The notes below the pieces were generated by a model. The model was not told the origin of the DNA. It saw only the letters and a list, made by a program, of their open reading frames with translations, and did no database searches. DNA of 64,000 bases from Uliginosibacterium paludis (lineage in GTDB: Bacteria > Pseudomonadota > Gammaproteobacteria > Burkholderiales > Rhodocyclaceae): assembly GCF_039631355.1 (NCBI RefSeq), contig NZ_JBDIVF010000004.1:1-64000 (forward strand), read 5' to 3'. Positions 22,630 to 30,069 of the stretch are shown in pieces (position 1 is the stretch's first letter; every line of letters starts with the position of its first letter). The position numbers and the translations under genes are program-made.

Positions 22630-22728
22630 AGCTAACGTTTGACGTGAGGGGCCGCCGTAGCGGCGAAGCCGCGAAGGGAACCCACAAGCGCAGCTTGTGG
22701 GCGGTCCCTCTCGACGGAAGAGTTAGGT
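22630..22728 (-). repeat. attC site (TTTGACG type), nearest to attI
   Basis: Core AGCTAAC to GTTAGGT. Closes the first cassette of the array (gene at 22756), presumably the most recent insertion. Confidence 0.93.
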
Positions 22729-22755
22729 TGCTGTGCGCAACGGTGGGCGGCAATT

Positions 22756-23103
22756 CTATGCATTTACTGGCCTCAACTGGCTGGGCAAAGGCAATACAGA
22801 AGGCGCGGCACCGGAAAGGCCATAAATCTCTACGCCACTAAGAATGCCTTCGCTTTCAAAAATAAATGCACCCGAGAGCTCGGCATCGGAACCGAAGAAA
22901 AAATCACCTAGGATGTGTGTTCCCGGCGGAGCTTCGGGCATGCCCTCGACTTTGAATTTGTAGCTGGCACAACCACACGAGCACTTCCAGGAGGTGGCGC
23001 GCGCATTTGCCAGTTGCACGAGAAAGGCCTTTCCTTCGGAAGCACCGTTCTCAAGCATCCATTTCGCCAGCGATCGTTCTTCTTCTGTGAGTGGGCGACT
23101 CAT
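22756..23103 (-). CDS. First cassette gene: hypothetical protein
   Basis: The 115-residue protein starts directly after the attI junction. It has a CSCGCAS segment (three cysteines), a beta-rich C-terminal half (GAFIFESEGILSGVEIYGLS) and no signal peptide. No family recognised. Being next to attI it would be the most strongly transcribed cassette if the promoter in the integrase region is active. Confidence 0.65.
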   Translation of the reverse strand: MSRPLTEEERSLAKWMLENGASEGKAFLVQLANARATSWKCSCGCASYKFKVEGMPEAPPGTHILGDFFFGSDAELSGAFIFESEGILSGVEIYGLSGAAPSVLPLPSQLRPVNA

Positions 23104-23108
23104 AGCAA

Positions 23109-23216
23109 TCTAACGTGAAGTAGTCCTCAGAATGAGGAAATAATGTTTTATTTATCGAGACAACCCGCAAGGGCAAGTCCCTGGTTGTTAATGAGTTTGT
23201 CGTCTTGACTGACCTC
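23109..23216 (-). promoter_or_regulatory. attI: attI region and probable cassette promoter zone
   Basis: The array begins at core ATCTAAC (23109-23115), and the 100 bases up to the integrase start are AT-rich and gene-free, as expected for attI. Read on the minus strand there are weak promoter-like boxes (TTGCCC then, after about 16 bases, TAAATA) that could drive the cassettes. No LexA box of the standard type is visible. attI is assigned by position; the promoter is a guess. Confidence 0.6.
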
Positions 23217-24251
23217 ATGATGACAAATAAAACTACGGCCGCCAAGACTGTGCCGAGCCCGGCGGCCCCGGAGTCCGTTGATCCTGGCGCTGCGCCGAAG
23301 CTGCTCGATCAGCTTCGGGATCGATTGCGTTTGAAGCATTACAGCATTCGCACAGAACAGGCTTATCTGCATTGGGTCAAGCGCTTCATTCTTTTTCACG
23401 GCAAGCGGCATCCTGCGGAGATGGGCAAGGATGAGGTGGAGGCGTTTCTGACTGCGCTGGCGGTGGATCGCAATGTCGCGGCCTCTACGCAATCGCAGGC
23501 GCTCTCGGCAATTCTGTTCCTGTATCAGGAGGTGCTGGGCCAGGTACTGCCCTGGCTGGATGAGGTGACGCGGGCGAAGAAGCCGGTGCGCTTACCGACG
23601 GTGTTGTCGGTATCGGAGGTGCAGGCCTTGATGGCAGCGGTGGATGATCCCGAGATGGCGCTGCTGGTGCGCTTACTCTACGGCACGGGCATGCGGGTAA
23701 TGGAGGGGGTGCGCTTGCGGGTAAAGGATGTGGATTTTGCGCGGCGCGAGATCGTGGTGCGCGAGGGCAAGGGCAACAAGGATCGGGTGACGATGCTGCC
23801 GGGGAGCCTTGTTGAGCCCTTGCGCGCGAAGATCAAGTGGCGCCAGCAGCAGCACGAGGCAGACCTGGCGCTCGGGCGTGGCTCGGTATATCTGCCGCAC
23901 GCGTTGGCGGTGAAGTATCCATCGGCGGATACGGCCTTTGGTTGGCAATATATTTTTGCGGCGACGGGCTTGTCGGTGGACCCACGTTCAGGCGTGGTGC
24001 GGCGCCATCATCTGGATGATCAGCGCGTACAACGCACTGTAAAGAAAGCTGCGCGCGGGGCCGGGATTTTGAAGTCTGTGTCGCCCCACACCTTGCGCCA
24101 CTCGTTTGCGACACATCTGCTGGAGGCTGGGCAGGATATCCGCACGGTTCAGGAGCTTTTGGGCCACAAAGACGTTAGCACCACGATGATCTACACCCAT
24201 GTGCTCAATCGCGGGGGATTGGCTGTGCTGTCACCGCTGGACAGGATCTGA
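23217..24251 (+). CDS. intI: Integron integrase
   Basis: The 344-residue tyrosine recombinase captures and excises cassettes by recombining attI and folded attC. I start at the ATG at 23217; the TTG at 23205 is an alternative. The N-terminal SAM-like domain has LRLKHYSIRTEQAYLHWVKR. The catalytic set is visible in GTGMRVMEGVRL (Arg), GKGNKDRV (Lys), HTLRHSFATHL (His and Arg) and LLGHKDVSTTMIYTHV (His and nucleophile Tyr). The integron-specific extra domain is present (ADTAFGWQYIFAATGLSVDP). It is full length and appears functional, next to attI and divergent from the array. Confidence 0.97.
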   Translation: MMTNKTTAAKTVPSPAAPESVDPGAAPKLLDQLRDRLRLKHYSIRTEQAYLHWVKRFILFHGKRHPAEMGKDEVEAFLTALAVDRNVAASTQSQALSAILFLYQEVLGQVLPWLDEVTRAKKPVRLPTVLSVSEVQALMAAVDDPEMALLVRLLYGTGMRVMEGVRLRVKDVDFARREIVVREGKGNKDRVTMLPGSLVEPLRAKIKWRQQQHEADLALGRGSVYLPHALAVKYPSADTAFGWQYIFAATGLSVDPRSGVVRRHHLDDQRVQRTVKKAARGAGILKSVSPHTLRHSFATHLLEAGQDIRTVQELLGHKDVSTTMIYTHVLNRGGLAVLSPLDRI

Positions 24252-24594
24252 TCACCGGGGCGACCGAGAAAACCCGGATTTCGTAGCAACAGAACAGTCA
24301 ACCGTAAGGCCGAGCAGGAAAAGCATGACGGTGGGCAGCCGAACTGCGGCGCAGTGGCCACGCTTCTGAATGCGGAGGTTCGTCGTCATTCCTGAAGTCA
24401 AGCGCACAGCATCCCGATTGACTCTGCGCTTCAGCGACAGCTCGAGTGTCACACTTCCAGGCACAGACCTGAAGCGATGTCCGGAGCACGCAATGAAGCC
24501 AAGGGGCGAAGTCGTGCAGAGGGTTTGCTAGCGGCGGAAAGTGCCACTGCTGGCAGGCAACACAAGCATGACGGGAGGCGCGAAATTAATGTCG
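24252..24594. other. Gene-free island margin
   Basis: Nothing coding is supported between the integrase stop and the right repeat. Read on the minus strand just inside the repeat, there is an open continuation (about 22 codons to a stop near 24528) in the same phase as the recombinase end, relevant to the circular form of the island. Confidence 0.6.
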
Positions 24595-24613
24595 AATCCT
24601 GTCCCCGCAACCA
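24595..24613 (+). repeat. attR: right copy of the island's direct repeat
   Basis: Exact 19-base copy of the tRNA-fMet 3' end (AATCCTGTCCCCGCAACCA) without the rest of a tRNA, marking the right boundary of the island. Confidence 0.88.
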
Positions 24614-24619
24614 ATAAAA

Positions 24620-24657
24620 ACAAGGGCTTACTGTTCGCAGTAGGCCCTTGTTGCTTT
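24620..24657 (+). terminator. Displaced tRNA terminator
   Basis: ACAAGGGCTTACTG (24620-24633) pairs with CAGTAGGCCCTTGT (24638-24651) through a TTCG tetraloop with one G-T pair, followed by TGCTTTG. It lies seven bases after the right repeat, the place a terminator of tRNA-fMet would occupy in the uninterrupted chromosome. Nothing else nearby needs it. Confidence 0.85.
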
Positions 24658-24729
24658 GCGGATCGGCCTTTTGCTGCAATTTTGCAGCACTGATCGCTAT
24701 ACCTTGGCTCTACCCCAAGGAGCCAGCTC

Positions 24730-24825
24730 ATGGCCAGCATCAGCAAACGCGGCAAAAACCAGTACCAGGCCCTCATTCGCCGCAAGGGCTACCCGGTCCA
24801 GACCCGGACCTTCACGTCCGAGATG
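24730..24825 (+). pseudogene. Tyrosine-type phage integrase, N-terminal remnant
   Basis: The first 30 or so codons (MASISKRGKNQYQALIRRKG, then YPVQTRTFTS) match the start of arm-binding domains of tRNA-targeting phage or island integrases. After that the similarity ends and no catalytic domain follows. A ribosome-binding site (AAGGAG) precedes it. It is evidence of an older element at the same tRNA, lost before or after the present island arrived. Confidence 0.75.
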
Positions 24826-25056
24826 AAACCGGAACGTCTGTGTCAAAAAATCTTGCCCGCGATGCCCCCCTCTCCGTCACCCGCCGCTACTCTGGCCAGG
24901 TTACCGGCTTGGGCACTTGGGCTTGGGCACTTGGTGAATCCTCAACATCGACTCATGAGTTGGCGAACGCGCCCGCGGCAAGCAGCAATCAACACAGCAC
25001 ATGACCCGAATCCAGACAGCGTTGTCCCGCCAATCCGCTGTCTGACAGGCTGCGAC

Positions 25057-25737
25057 TCAGTCTCGCTGGAGCCCGCACGCGCGCAGCGTGAGGTCAAGCA
25101 CGTGTTCGATGGCGCGCTTGCGGGCGCGGGGGCTGGCGCTGTCGTGACCGAGCACGGCACGGACCTGCACGTCGAAATCGGCATAGGTCTGCGTACTGGC
25201 CCAGAGGGTGAAGAAGAAGTGAGTGGTGTCGAGCGGCGCCATGCGCCCCTCGGCGATCCATGCGTCGAGCACCGCGGCTTTCTCACGCACTGTCCGCCTC
25301 AACTCGGAACGCAGCAGCTCGCCCACGACGGGCGCGCCATGAATCAGTTCGTTGGCAAACACGCGGGAAGCGTCCGGCCGTTCGTATGCCAGTGCCATTT
25401 TCGTGCGAACGTAGCTTTCGATGGCTTCCCTAGGATCAGCCTCGGCGGTGATTACATCGGTGGGAGACAGCCAGTCATGCAGCACGCGATCGAGCACGGC
25501 GCGGTAGAGATCTGCCTTGTTGCCGAAGTAGTAATGCAGATTGGGTTTCGGCACCCCGGCTTCCTCGGCAATCTGGGCCATGGTGGCACCACCGAAGCCG
25601 GCTCGCGCAAAGACGCGCTCGGCGCCGCTCAGGATGGCAGCCTCGTTGAGTTGCCGGATGCGGCTTTTGGGGCCCTCGTCTTCCTCGACGAGAACAGGTC
25701 TGGCACGACTGGCGGTTTTGCGTGGCGTCACGGACAT
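25057..25737 (-). CDS. rutR: TetR-family pyrimidine-responsive regulator (RutR type)
   Basis: The start at 25737 has an AGGA ribosome-binding site, and the product is 226 residues. The N-terminal HTH of the TetR family reads QIAEEAGVPKPNLHYYFGNK. The C-terminal domain resembles RutR of E. coli, including DASRVFANELIHGAPVVGEL and FFFTLWASTQTYADFDVQVR. RutR binds DNA and releases it when uracil is bound. The gene is the last of the transporter operon, which would make it self-regulated. Operators fitting its consensus are at 29881 and 46705. Specificity is inferred. Confidence 0.87.
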   Translation of the reverse strand: MSVTPRKTASRARPVLVEEDEGPKSRIRQLNEAAILSGAERVFARAGFGGATMAQIAEEAGVPKPNLHYYFGNKADLYRAVLDRVLHDWLSPTDVITAEADPREAIESYVRTKMALAYERPDASRVFANELIHGAPVVGELLRSELRRTVREKAAVLDAWIAEGRMAPLDTTHFFFTLWASTQTYADFDVQVRAVLGHDSASPRARKRAIEHVLDLTLRACGLQRD

Positions 25738-25859
25738 GAGCGCGGTTCCTGCTGCAGGGGCCGTCATTCTATCGCCAGAGCCGGGCGGCTGCGCCAGGCT
25801 CCACGACACGCAGGCCGGGCAAGTGGCCACGCCCCCCTGCCCTGCCTGCCGCGTGCCGC

Positions 25860-26876
25860 TTACTTCGCGGCTGCGTCCCACACCATATGGGTCATGGCGG
25901 CCTTGCCCGGATCCTTCTTGATGACCGGATCCGAACCGCCGCTCATCAGCACCTTGACCGTGCGCTCGTAGGCGGCGGGGTCGAGGTAACCGATCTTTGC
26001 CGTACCGGCGTTGGAGATCAGCTTGGCGACGTTCTCCATCTGGCGCTTCTGCACCGCCAGCGTGGCGCTGCCGGAAGCATCCTGTGCCACGACGATCTTC
26101 GCGGCCTCTTCCGGATTCTTCACCGCATCGTTCCATCCCTTGAAGCTCGCCTTCAGGAACTTGGCCATCTTGGCGACGAAGGCCTTGTCACGCAGATTGG
26201 ACTCCAGCACATAGAGGCCATCTTCGAGGGAGGCTACGCCCTGGTCCTGGTAGAAGAAGGTGACGAGATCCGACTCCTTCACGCCGGCATCCACGACTTG
26301 CCAGTACTCGTTGTAGATCATCGTCGAGATGCAGGCCGCCTGGTTCTGCAGCAGCGGGTCAACATTGAAGCCCTGCTTGAGCACGGTGATGTCCTTGCCG
26401 GGCTTGTAGCCCAGCTTGTTCATCCAGTTCAGGAAGGGATACTCGTTACCGCCATACCAGACGCCCAGCGTCTTGCCCTTGAGATCCTTCGGGCTGCTCA
26501 CGCCAGAAGCCTTCTTGCAGGTGAGCATCAGGCCGGACTTGTCGAAGACCTGCGCGATGTTGACCAGCGGCACGCCAGCTTCCCGCGCCGCGAGTGCGTC
26601 CGGCATCCAGTTCACCACCACATCGGCCGACTTGCCCGCAATCACCTGCACCGGCGAAATGTCCGGGCCGCCGGGCTTGATGGTCACGTCCAGGCCGGCT
26701 TCCTTGTAATAGCCCTTGGCCTGCGCCACGTAGTAACCGGCAAACTGGGCCTGCGGCACCCACTTCAATTGCAGCGTGACCTTGTCGGCCGCCTGCGCGC
26801 CCAGGCTACCGAAGAGGGCAGCAGAACTCAGGGCGGCGAGAACAAGAGACTTCCGGAACATGCTCAACGGGGACAT
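25860..26876 (-). CDS. ABC transporter substrate-binding protein, NMT1/THI5 type
   Basis: The ATG at 26876 follows AAGGAG and gives 338 residues. The signal peptide ends at ALFGSLGAQAA; the mature part begins with VTLQLKWVPQAQFAGYYVAQ, the hallmark of the NMT1/THI5-like periplasmic binding proteins. These bind thiamine pyrimidines, nucleobases or related compounds. Placed with a RutR-type regulator and two pyrimidine-type operators, it most likely binds uracil, thymine or a hydropyrimidine. Substrate is inferred from context. Confidence 0.88.
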   Translation of the reverse strand: MSPLSMFRKSLVLAALSSAALFGSLGAQAADKVTLQLKWVPQAQFAGYYVAQAKGYYKEAGLDVTIKPGGPDISPVQVIAGKSADVVVNWMPDALAAREAGVPLVNIAQVFDKSGLMLTCKKASGVSSPKDLKGKTLGVWYGGNEYPFLNWMNKLGYKPGKDITVLKQGFNVDPLLQNQAACISTMIYNEYWQVVDAGVKESDLVTFFYQDQGVASLEDGLYVLESNLRDKAFVAKMAKFLKASFKGWNDAVKNPEEAAKIVVAQDASGSATLAVQKRQMENVAKLISNAGTAKIGYLDPAAYERTVKVLMSGGSDPVIKKDPGKAAMTHMVWDAAAK

Positions 26877-27013
26877 CGGATACTCCTTGATCGGATGAAG
26901 CGAGGGTTGGTGGAAGAGTGGGTGAAAAACGGACCGGTTCAGGATGCCGTCATGAGCGGGCTTGAGCACTGGCGCCACAAGGCCCGCATCGGAACAGGAT
27001 CACGAACAGGCAC

Positions 27014-28147
27014 TCAGGACTGCAGCGCCCTCACGGACGGATGCCAGAAATTCACGCGCCGCTCCAGTCGAACGAGCAGCGCATAGAGTACGGAGCCGAC
27101 AATCGCCGACAGCACGATGGCCGCCCATACCAATGGCATCTGCATGCGGGAGGCTTCGGTCGAGATCCTGAAGCCCAGCCCGGCAGTCGGCGAGCCGAAG
27201 AACTCGGCCACGATGGCGCCGATCAGCGCCAGGCTCGCATTCACCTTCAGGGCGCCGAAGATGAAAGGCATCGCGGCTGGCAGACGCAGCGCGAGCAATT
27301 GCTGGCGCGGGCTCGCGGCATAGGAATGCATCAGCTCGCGCTCGAGCTTGCCTGCGGCGCCCAGCCCGGCCAGCGTGCTCACGAGTGCCGGAAAGAAAGT
27401 CATCAGCACGACGACGGCGACCTTCGAAGGCCAGTCGAATCCGAACCACATCACCGCAATCGGTGCGACACCGACCAGCGGGATCGTGCTGGTAAGCGAC
27501 GCGATCGGCAGCAAGCCACGCTGCAGGAAAGGCGAACGCTCGATCGCGATGCCAAGGGCAATACCGAGTCCGCTGCCCAGCAGATAACCGCTCAGCACCG
27601 ATTTCAGCACGGTCTGCACGAAGTCACCGCCCAGCTTGTCGGCCTGTGTGAAGAGCGCCATCACGATGTCAGCCGGTGCGGGCATCAGCACGCGCGGCAC
27701 GGCAAAAGCCGTCACGAGCAGCTGCCAGAAATACAGGGCCCAAAGGCCGAAAATCACGGCGGTGAAACTGGCGATCCAGCGCGGTGAATCCAGCATCGCG
27801 AGCCGCTGCACGCTGGTCCGCACGAGCAGGGCCTGGGCCAGCACCAGCAGCCAGAACGCGGCGGCCGGCTCCGACTCGCCCGCGGGCACCGCGAAGAGCA
27901 GCAGCGCACCGGTGATCACGCTGCCCACCAGGAGTGGCAGCGTGCAGACCAGACTGCGCACCGCCTGGGCCGCCAGCAACACGCACACGATCTGCAGCGC
28001 CGCGATGCGCAGCGCCGGGCTGTGCAGCGCATGCAGCGGCACCACCGGATCAAACCCGCTGAGCGAGAAAACCTGGCTCAGCGCGAGACCCGCCGGAATG
28101 ATCGCCAGCAGCGCGCCGACCGCGCCGGGCATTGTCGATCTGCTCAT
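27014..28147 (-). CDS. ABC transporter permease with extended N terminus
   Basis: The 377-residue protein overlaps the stop of the preceding permease by four bases. The C-terminal 250 residues form the usual BPD_transp_1 domain with six helices and the EAA loop (ERELMHSYAASPRQQLLALR). The first 120 residues add about four more hydrophobic segments (LLAIIPAGLALSQVF, IAALQIVCVLLAAQAV, LVGSVITGALLLFAV, FWLLVLAQALLV), which are not usual for SsuC-type permeases. Together with the gene at 28144 it forms the membrane channel. Confidence 0.88.
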   Translation of the reverse strand: MSRSTMPGAVGALLAIIPAGLALSQVFSLSGFDPVVPLHALHSPALRIAALQIVCVLLAAQAVRSLVCTLPLLVGSVITGALLLFAVPAGESEPAAAFWLLVLAQALLVRTSVQRLAMLDSPRWIASFTAVIFGLWALYFWQLLVTAFAVPRVLMPAPADIVMALFTQADKLGGDFVQTVLKSVLSGYLLGSGLGIALGIAIERSPFLQRGLLPIASLTSTIPLVGVAPIAVMWFGFDWPSKVAVVVLMTFFPALVSTLAGLGAAGKLERELMHSYAASPRQQLLALRLPAAMPFIFGALKVNASLALIGAIVAEFFGSPTAGLGFRISTEASRMQMPLVWAAIVLSAIVGSVLYALLVRLERRVNFWHPSVRALQS

Positions 28148-29019
28148 GCCTGCTTCCTCCGCCCGGTAAGGCCATATTCCAGCAGCGAGACCAGCGCGGT
28201 CAGGGCGACGCCCAGCAGGGATGCCATGATCAGTGCCGACCAGATCTGCAGCGTGTTGCCGTAGTAGGAACCGGTGAGCAGCCGCGCACCGAGGCCGGCC
28301 TGCGCGCCGGTCGGCAGCTCGGCGACGATGGTGCCGGCCAGCCCGGCTGCAATCGCCACCCGCAGCGCCGGGAAGAGAAAGGGCAAGGACGACGGCAGAC
28401 GCAGCATGAAGAAGGTCTGGATGCGGGAAGCCGACCAGGTATGCACGAGCTCCATCTCGAGCCGCTGCGGCGCGCGCAGGCCCTGCACCATCGCCACGGT
28501 CACCGGAAAGAAGCACAGATACATCGCGATCGTGGCCTTGGGCAGCATGCCGGTAATGCCGAGGCTGCCCAGGATGATCAGCACGATGGGTGCAATGGCC
28601 AGCACCGGTACGCTCTGACTTGCCACGATCCAGGGCATGAGTGCGCGATCCAGCGTGCGGGAATGCACGATGCATATTGCCAGCAGACTGCCGAGCACGA
28701 CGCCCATCAGGAAACCGGTCAGCGTGGCCCCCGCCGTCACTCCCGCATGCAGCAGCAGGTTGCGGGGCGAATCGATCGGGTAATCGACGATGGACGACCA
28801 CAGATCCAGCGCGATCTGGTGCGGCGCCGGCAGCACCGGCCGCTGCATGCTGAAGGTGGCACCAACGAGATCCTGCCAGCCCCAGGGGCCGCGAGGCGTG
28901 AGCACGCGCTCGATGGCGCCGGCGGCGTTGAGCCAGATCGCGAGCAGGTACCACAGCACGAGTGCTGCGGCGAGCACCGTGGCCACCGGCAGAAAATGCT
29001 GACGGAATTTCGCCGTCAT
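28144..29019 (-). CDS. ABC transporter permease
   Basis: The 291-residue SsuC/ThiX-type permease has a BPD_transp_1 domain with six predicted helices and an EAA loop (EMELVHTWSASRIQTFFMLR). It overlaps both neighbours in the operon (29019 and 28147), so the three genes are translated together. It is expected to pair with the second permease as a heterodimeric channel for the pyrimidine importer. Confidence 0.9.
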   Translation of the reverse strand: MTAKFRQHFLPVATVLAAALVLWYLLAIWLNAAGAIERVLTPRGPWGWQDLVGATFSMQRPVLPAPHQIALDLWSSIVDYPIDSPRNLLLHAGVTAGATLTGFLMGVVLGSLLAICIVHSRTLDRALMPWIVASQSVPVLAIAPIVLIILGSLGITGMLPKATIAMYLCFFPVTVAMVQGLRAPQRLEMELVHTWSASRIQTFFMLRLPSSLPFLFPALRVAIAAGLAGTIVAELPTGAQAGLGARLLTGSYYGNTLQIWSALIMASLLGVALTALVSLLEYGLTGRRKQA

Positions 29020-29852
29020 CAGTGATGCCCCTCGGCCAGGGCCTCGCGCACTTCCTGCGCCAGGCGGGCGAACTCCGGGGTGTCACGCATCGAGAGGTCG
29101 CGCTCGAAGGGCAACGGGGAATCGATCACCTTCACGATGCGCCCTGGCCGTGGTGACATCACCACGATGCGAGTCGAGAGATAGACCGCCTCGGCAATCG
29201 AGTGTGTCACGAACACTACCGTGCGCTGCTCGCGCAGCCAGAGTTGCTGCAACTGCTCGTTGAGCTTGTCACGCGTGATTTCGTCGAGCGCGCCAAAAGG
29301 CTCGTCCATCATCAGGATCTTCGGTTCGAAGCCGAGCGCACGCGCGATGGACACCCGCTGCTGCATGCCGCCCGACAACTGCCAGGGATACTTCTTCTCG
29401 AAACCTGCCAGCCCCACGCGCGCCAGCTGCTCGCGCGCAATCGCCTCGCATTGCGACAGCTCGCGCCCCATGATCTGCAGCGGCAGCATCACGTTGGCCA
29501 GCACCGTGCGCCAGGGGAAGAGCGCCGGCGCCTGGAACACATAGCCATAGGCGCGGCGCTCACGCGCCTCGGAGGGGCTCATCTCGTTGACCAGTACCTC
29601 GCCGGAGCTGATCGGCTCCAGATCCGCGATTACGCGCAGCAGCGTGGTCTTGCCGCAGCCCGAAGGCCCGATCAGCGACACGAACTCGCCCTGCCGGATG
29701 GTGAGGTCCACCTCGCTCAGCGCGTGAACAGGCTGGTCCGCGGCCTGATAGATCACGCTGGCGCGGCGCGCCACCACCGCCGGCCGGGCACTGGCCGGAT
29801 CAAAAACGGGAGCCTTGCCGGACGAAAATCCGGCGGTCTGGGGGGCGTTCAT
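29019..29852 (-). CDS. ABC transporter ATPase of the pyrimidine importer
   Basis: The start at 29852 gives 277 residues; earlier in-frame ATG codons lie upstream of or across the operator. Walker A is GPSGCGKTTL, the signature is LSGGMQQRVSIARAL, Walker B is ILMMDEPFGALDE, and the H-loop is VFVTHSIAEAV. It is first in an operon with two permeases, the binding protein and the regulator. It resembles SsuB/TauB-type ATPases that energise nitrate, sulfonate or pyrimidine uptake; context favours pyrimidine. Confidence 0.92.
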   Translation of the reverse strand: MNAPQTAGFSSGKAPVFDPASARPAVVARRASVIYQAADQPVHALSEVDLTIRQGEFVSLIGPSGCGKTTLLRVIADLEPISSGEVLVNEMSPSEARERRAYGYVFQAPALFPWRTVLANVMLPLQIMGRELSQCEAIAREQLARVGLAGFEKKYPWQLSGGMQQRVSIARALGFEPKILMMDEPFGALDEITRDKLNEQLQQLWLREQRTVVFVTHSIAEAVYLSTRIVVMSPRPGRIVKVIDSPLPFERDLSMRDTPEFARLAQEVREALAEGHH

Positions 29853-29880
29853 CGGAGAGGCGTCCTGAATCGTCAATTTC

Positions 29881-29896
29881 TTGACCAAATGGTTGA
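29881..29896 (-). promoter_or_regulatory. RutR-like operator of the transporter operon
   Basis: TTGACCAAATGGTTGA is a near-palindrome matching the E. coli RutR consensus TTGACCANNTGGTCAA at most positions. It lies 29 bases upstream of the ATPase start. A similar site precedes the catabolic operon, so one regulator probably controls both. Confidence 0.78.
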
Positions 29897-30069
29897 AATT
29901 CAGGATGACATTAGCAATCGGCGTGCCACTCCGCCGCAAGCCCGCAAACCGGCTGCAGGACTGCCCGGCACGCGCGTGCGGGCCAGCCGGCAGCGCAGGA
30001 ACGGTGCGCTGCCGGGCTCAGGCTGCAACAGATTGGGGCACGGTGCGCCGCCTCGCGCGGCACAGCCGT

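Larger units (their letters stand above)
4912..24251. mobile_element. Complete integron with about 31 cassettes
   Basis: The integrase gene is on the plus strand at the right end. Immediately left of it is the attI region, and from there an array of attC-bounded cassettes runs leftwards, with nearly all genes on the minus strand. This divergent layout is diagnostic of integrons. I count 32 attC positions, including one split by an insertion sequence and one collapsed. Most share sequence over their full length, as in chromosomal-type integrons that grow by internal duplication. The distal end stops in a truncated cassette next to unrelated DNA. Confidence 0.95.
225..24613. mobile_element. Genomic island in tRNA-fMet carrying a serine recombinase and a whole integron
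   Basis: The element is bounded by a 19-base direct repeat of the tRNA 3' end. It has a recombinase gene abutting the tRNA and an internal gene content (integron, IS element, hypothetical genes) unlike the metabolic chromosome to the right. A strong terminator hairpin lies just beyond the right repeat, where the tRNA's own terminator would have been before insertion. That the recombinase moved everything between the repeats in one event is inference; stepwise accretion at a tRNA hotspot is also possible. Confidence 0.78.

Noticed and set aside
7135..23103. CRISPR array
   Set aside because: The repeated units of about 90-100 bases spaced by several hundred bases are attC sites: imperfect inverted repeats with RYYYAAC and GTTRRRY cores, separated by genes.
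24893..24935. Short tandem repeat GGGCACTTGGGCTT
   Set aside because: Only two adjacent copies in decayed DNA after the integrase stub; no evidence of function.
24730..25971. A long plus-strand frame of 413 codons starting with the integrase-like segment
   Set aside because: Only the first 30 or so codons resemble an integrase. The rest is the complement of the RutR-type gene and of non-coding sequence.
27014..29086. A 690-codon minus-strand frame spanning both permeases
   Set aside because: Its first half is an out-of-frame reading of the permease at 28144. The true second permease starts at 28147 with a normal four-base overlap.
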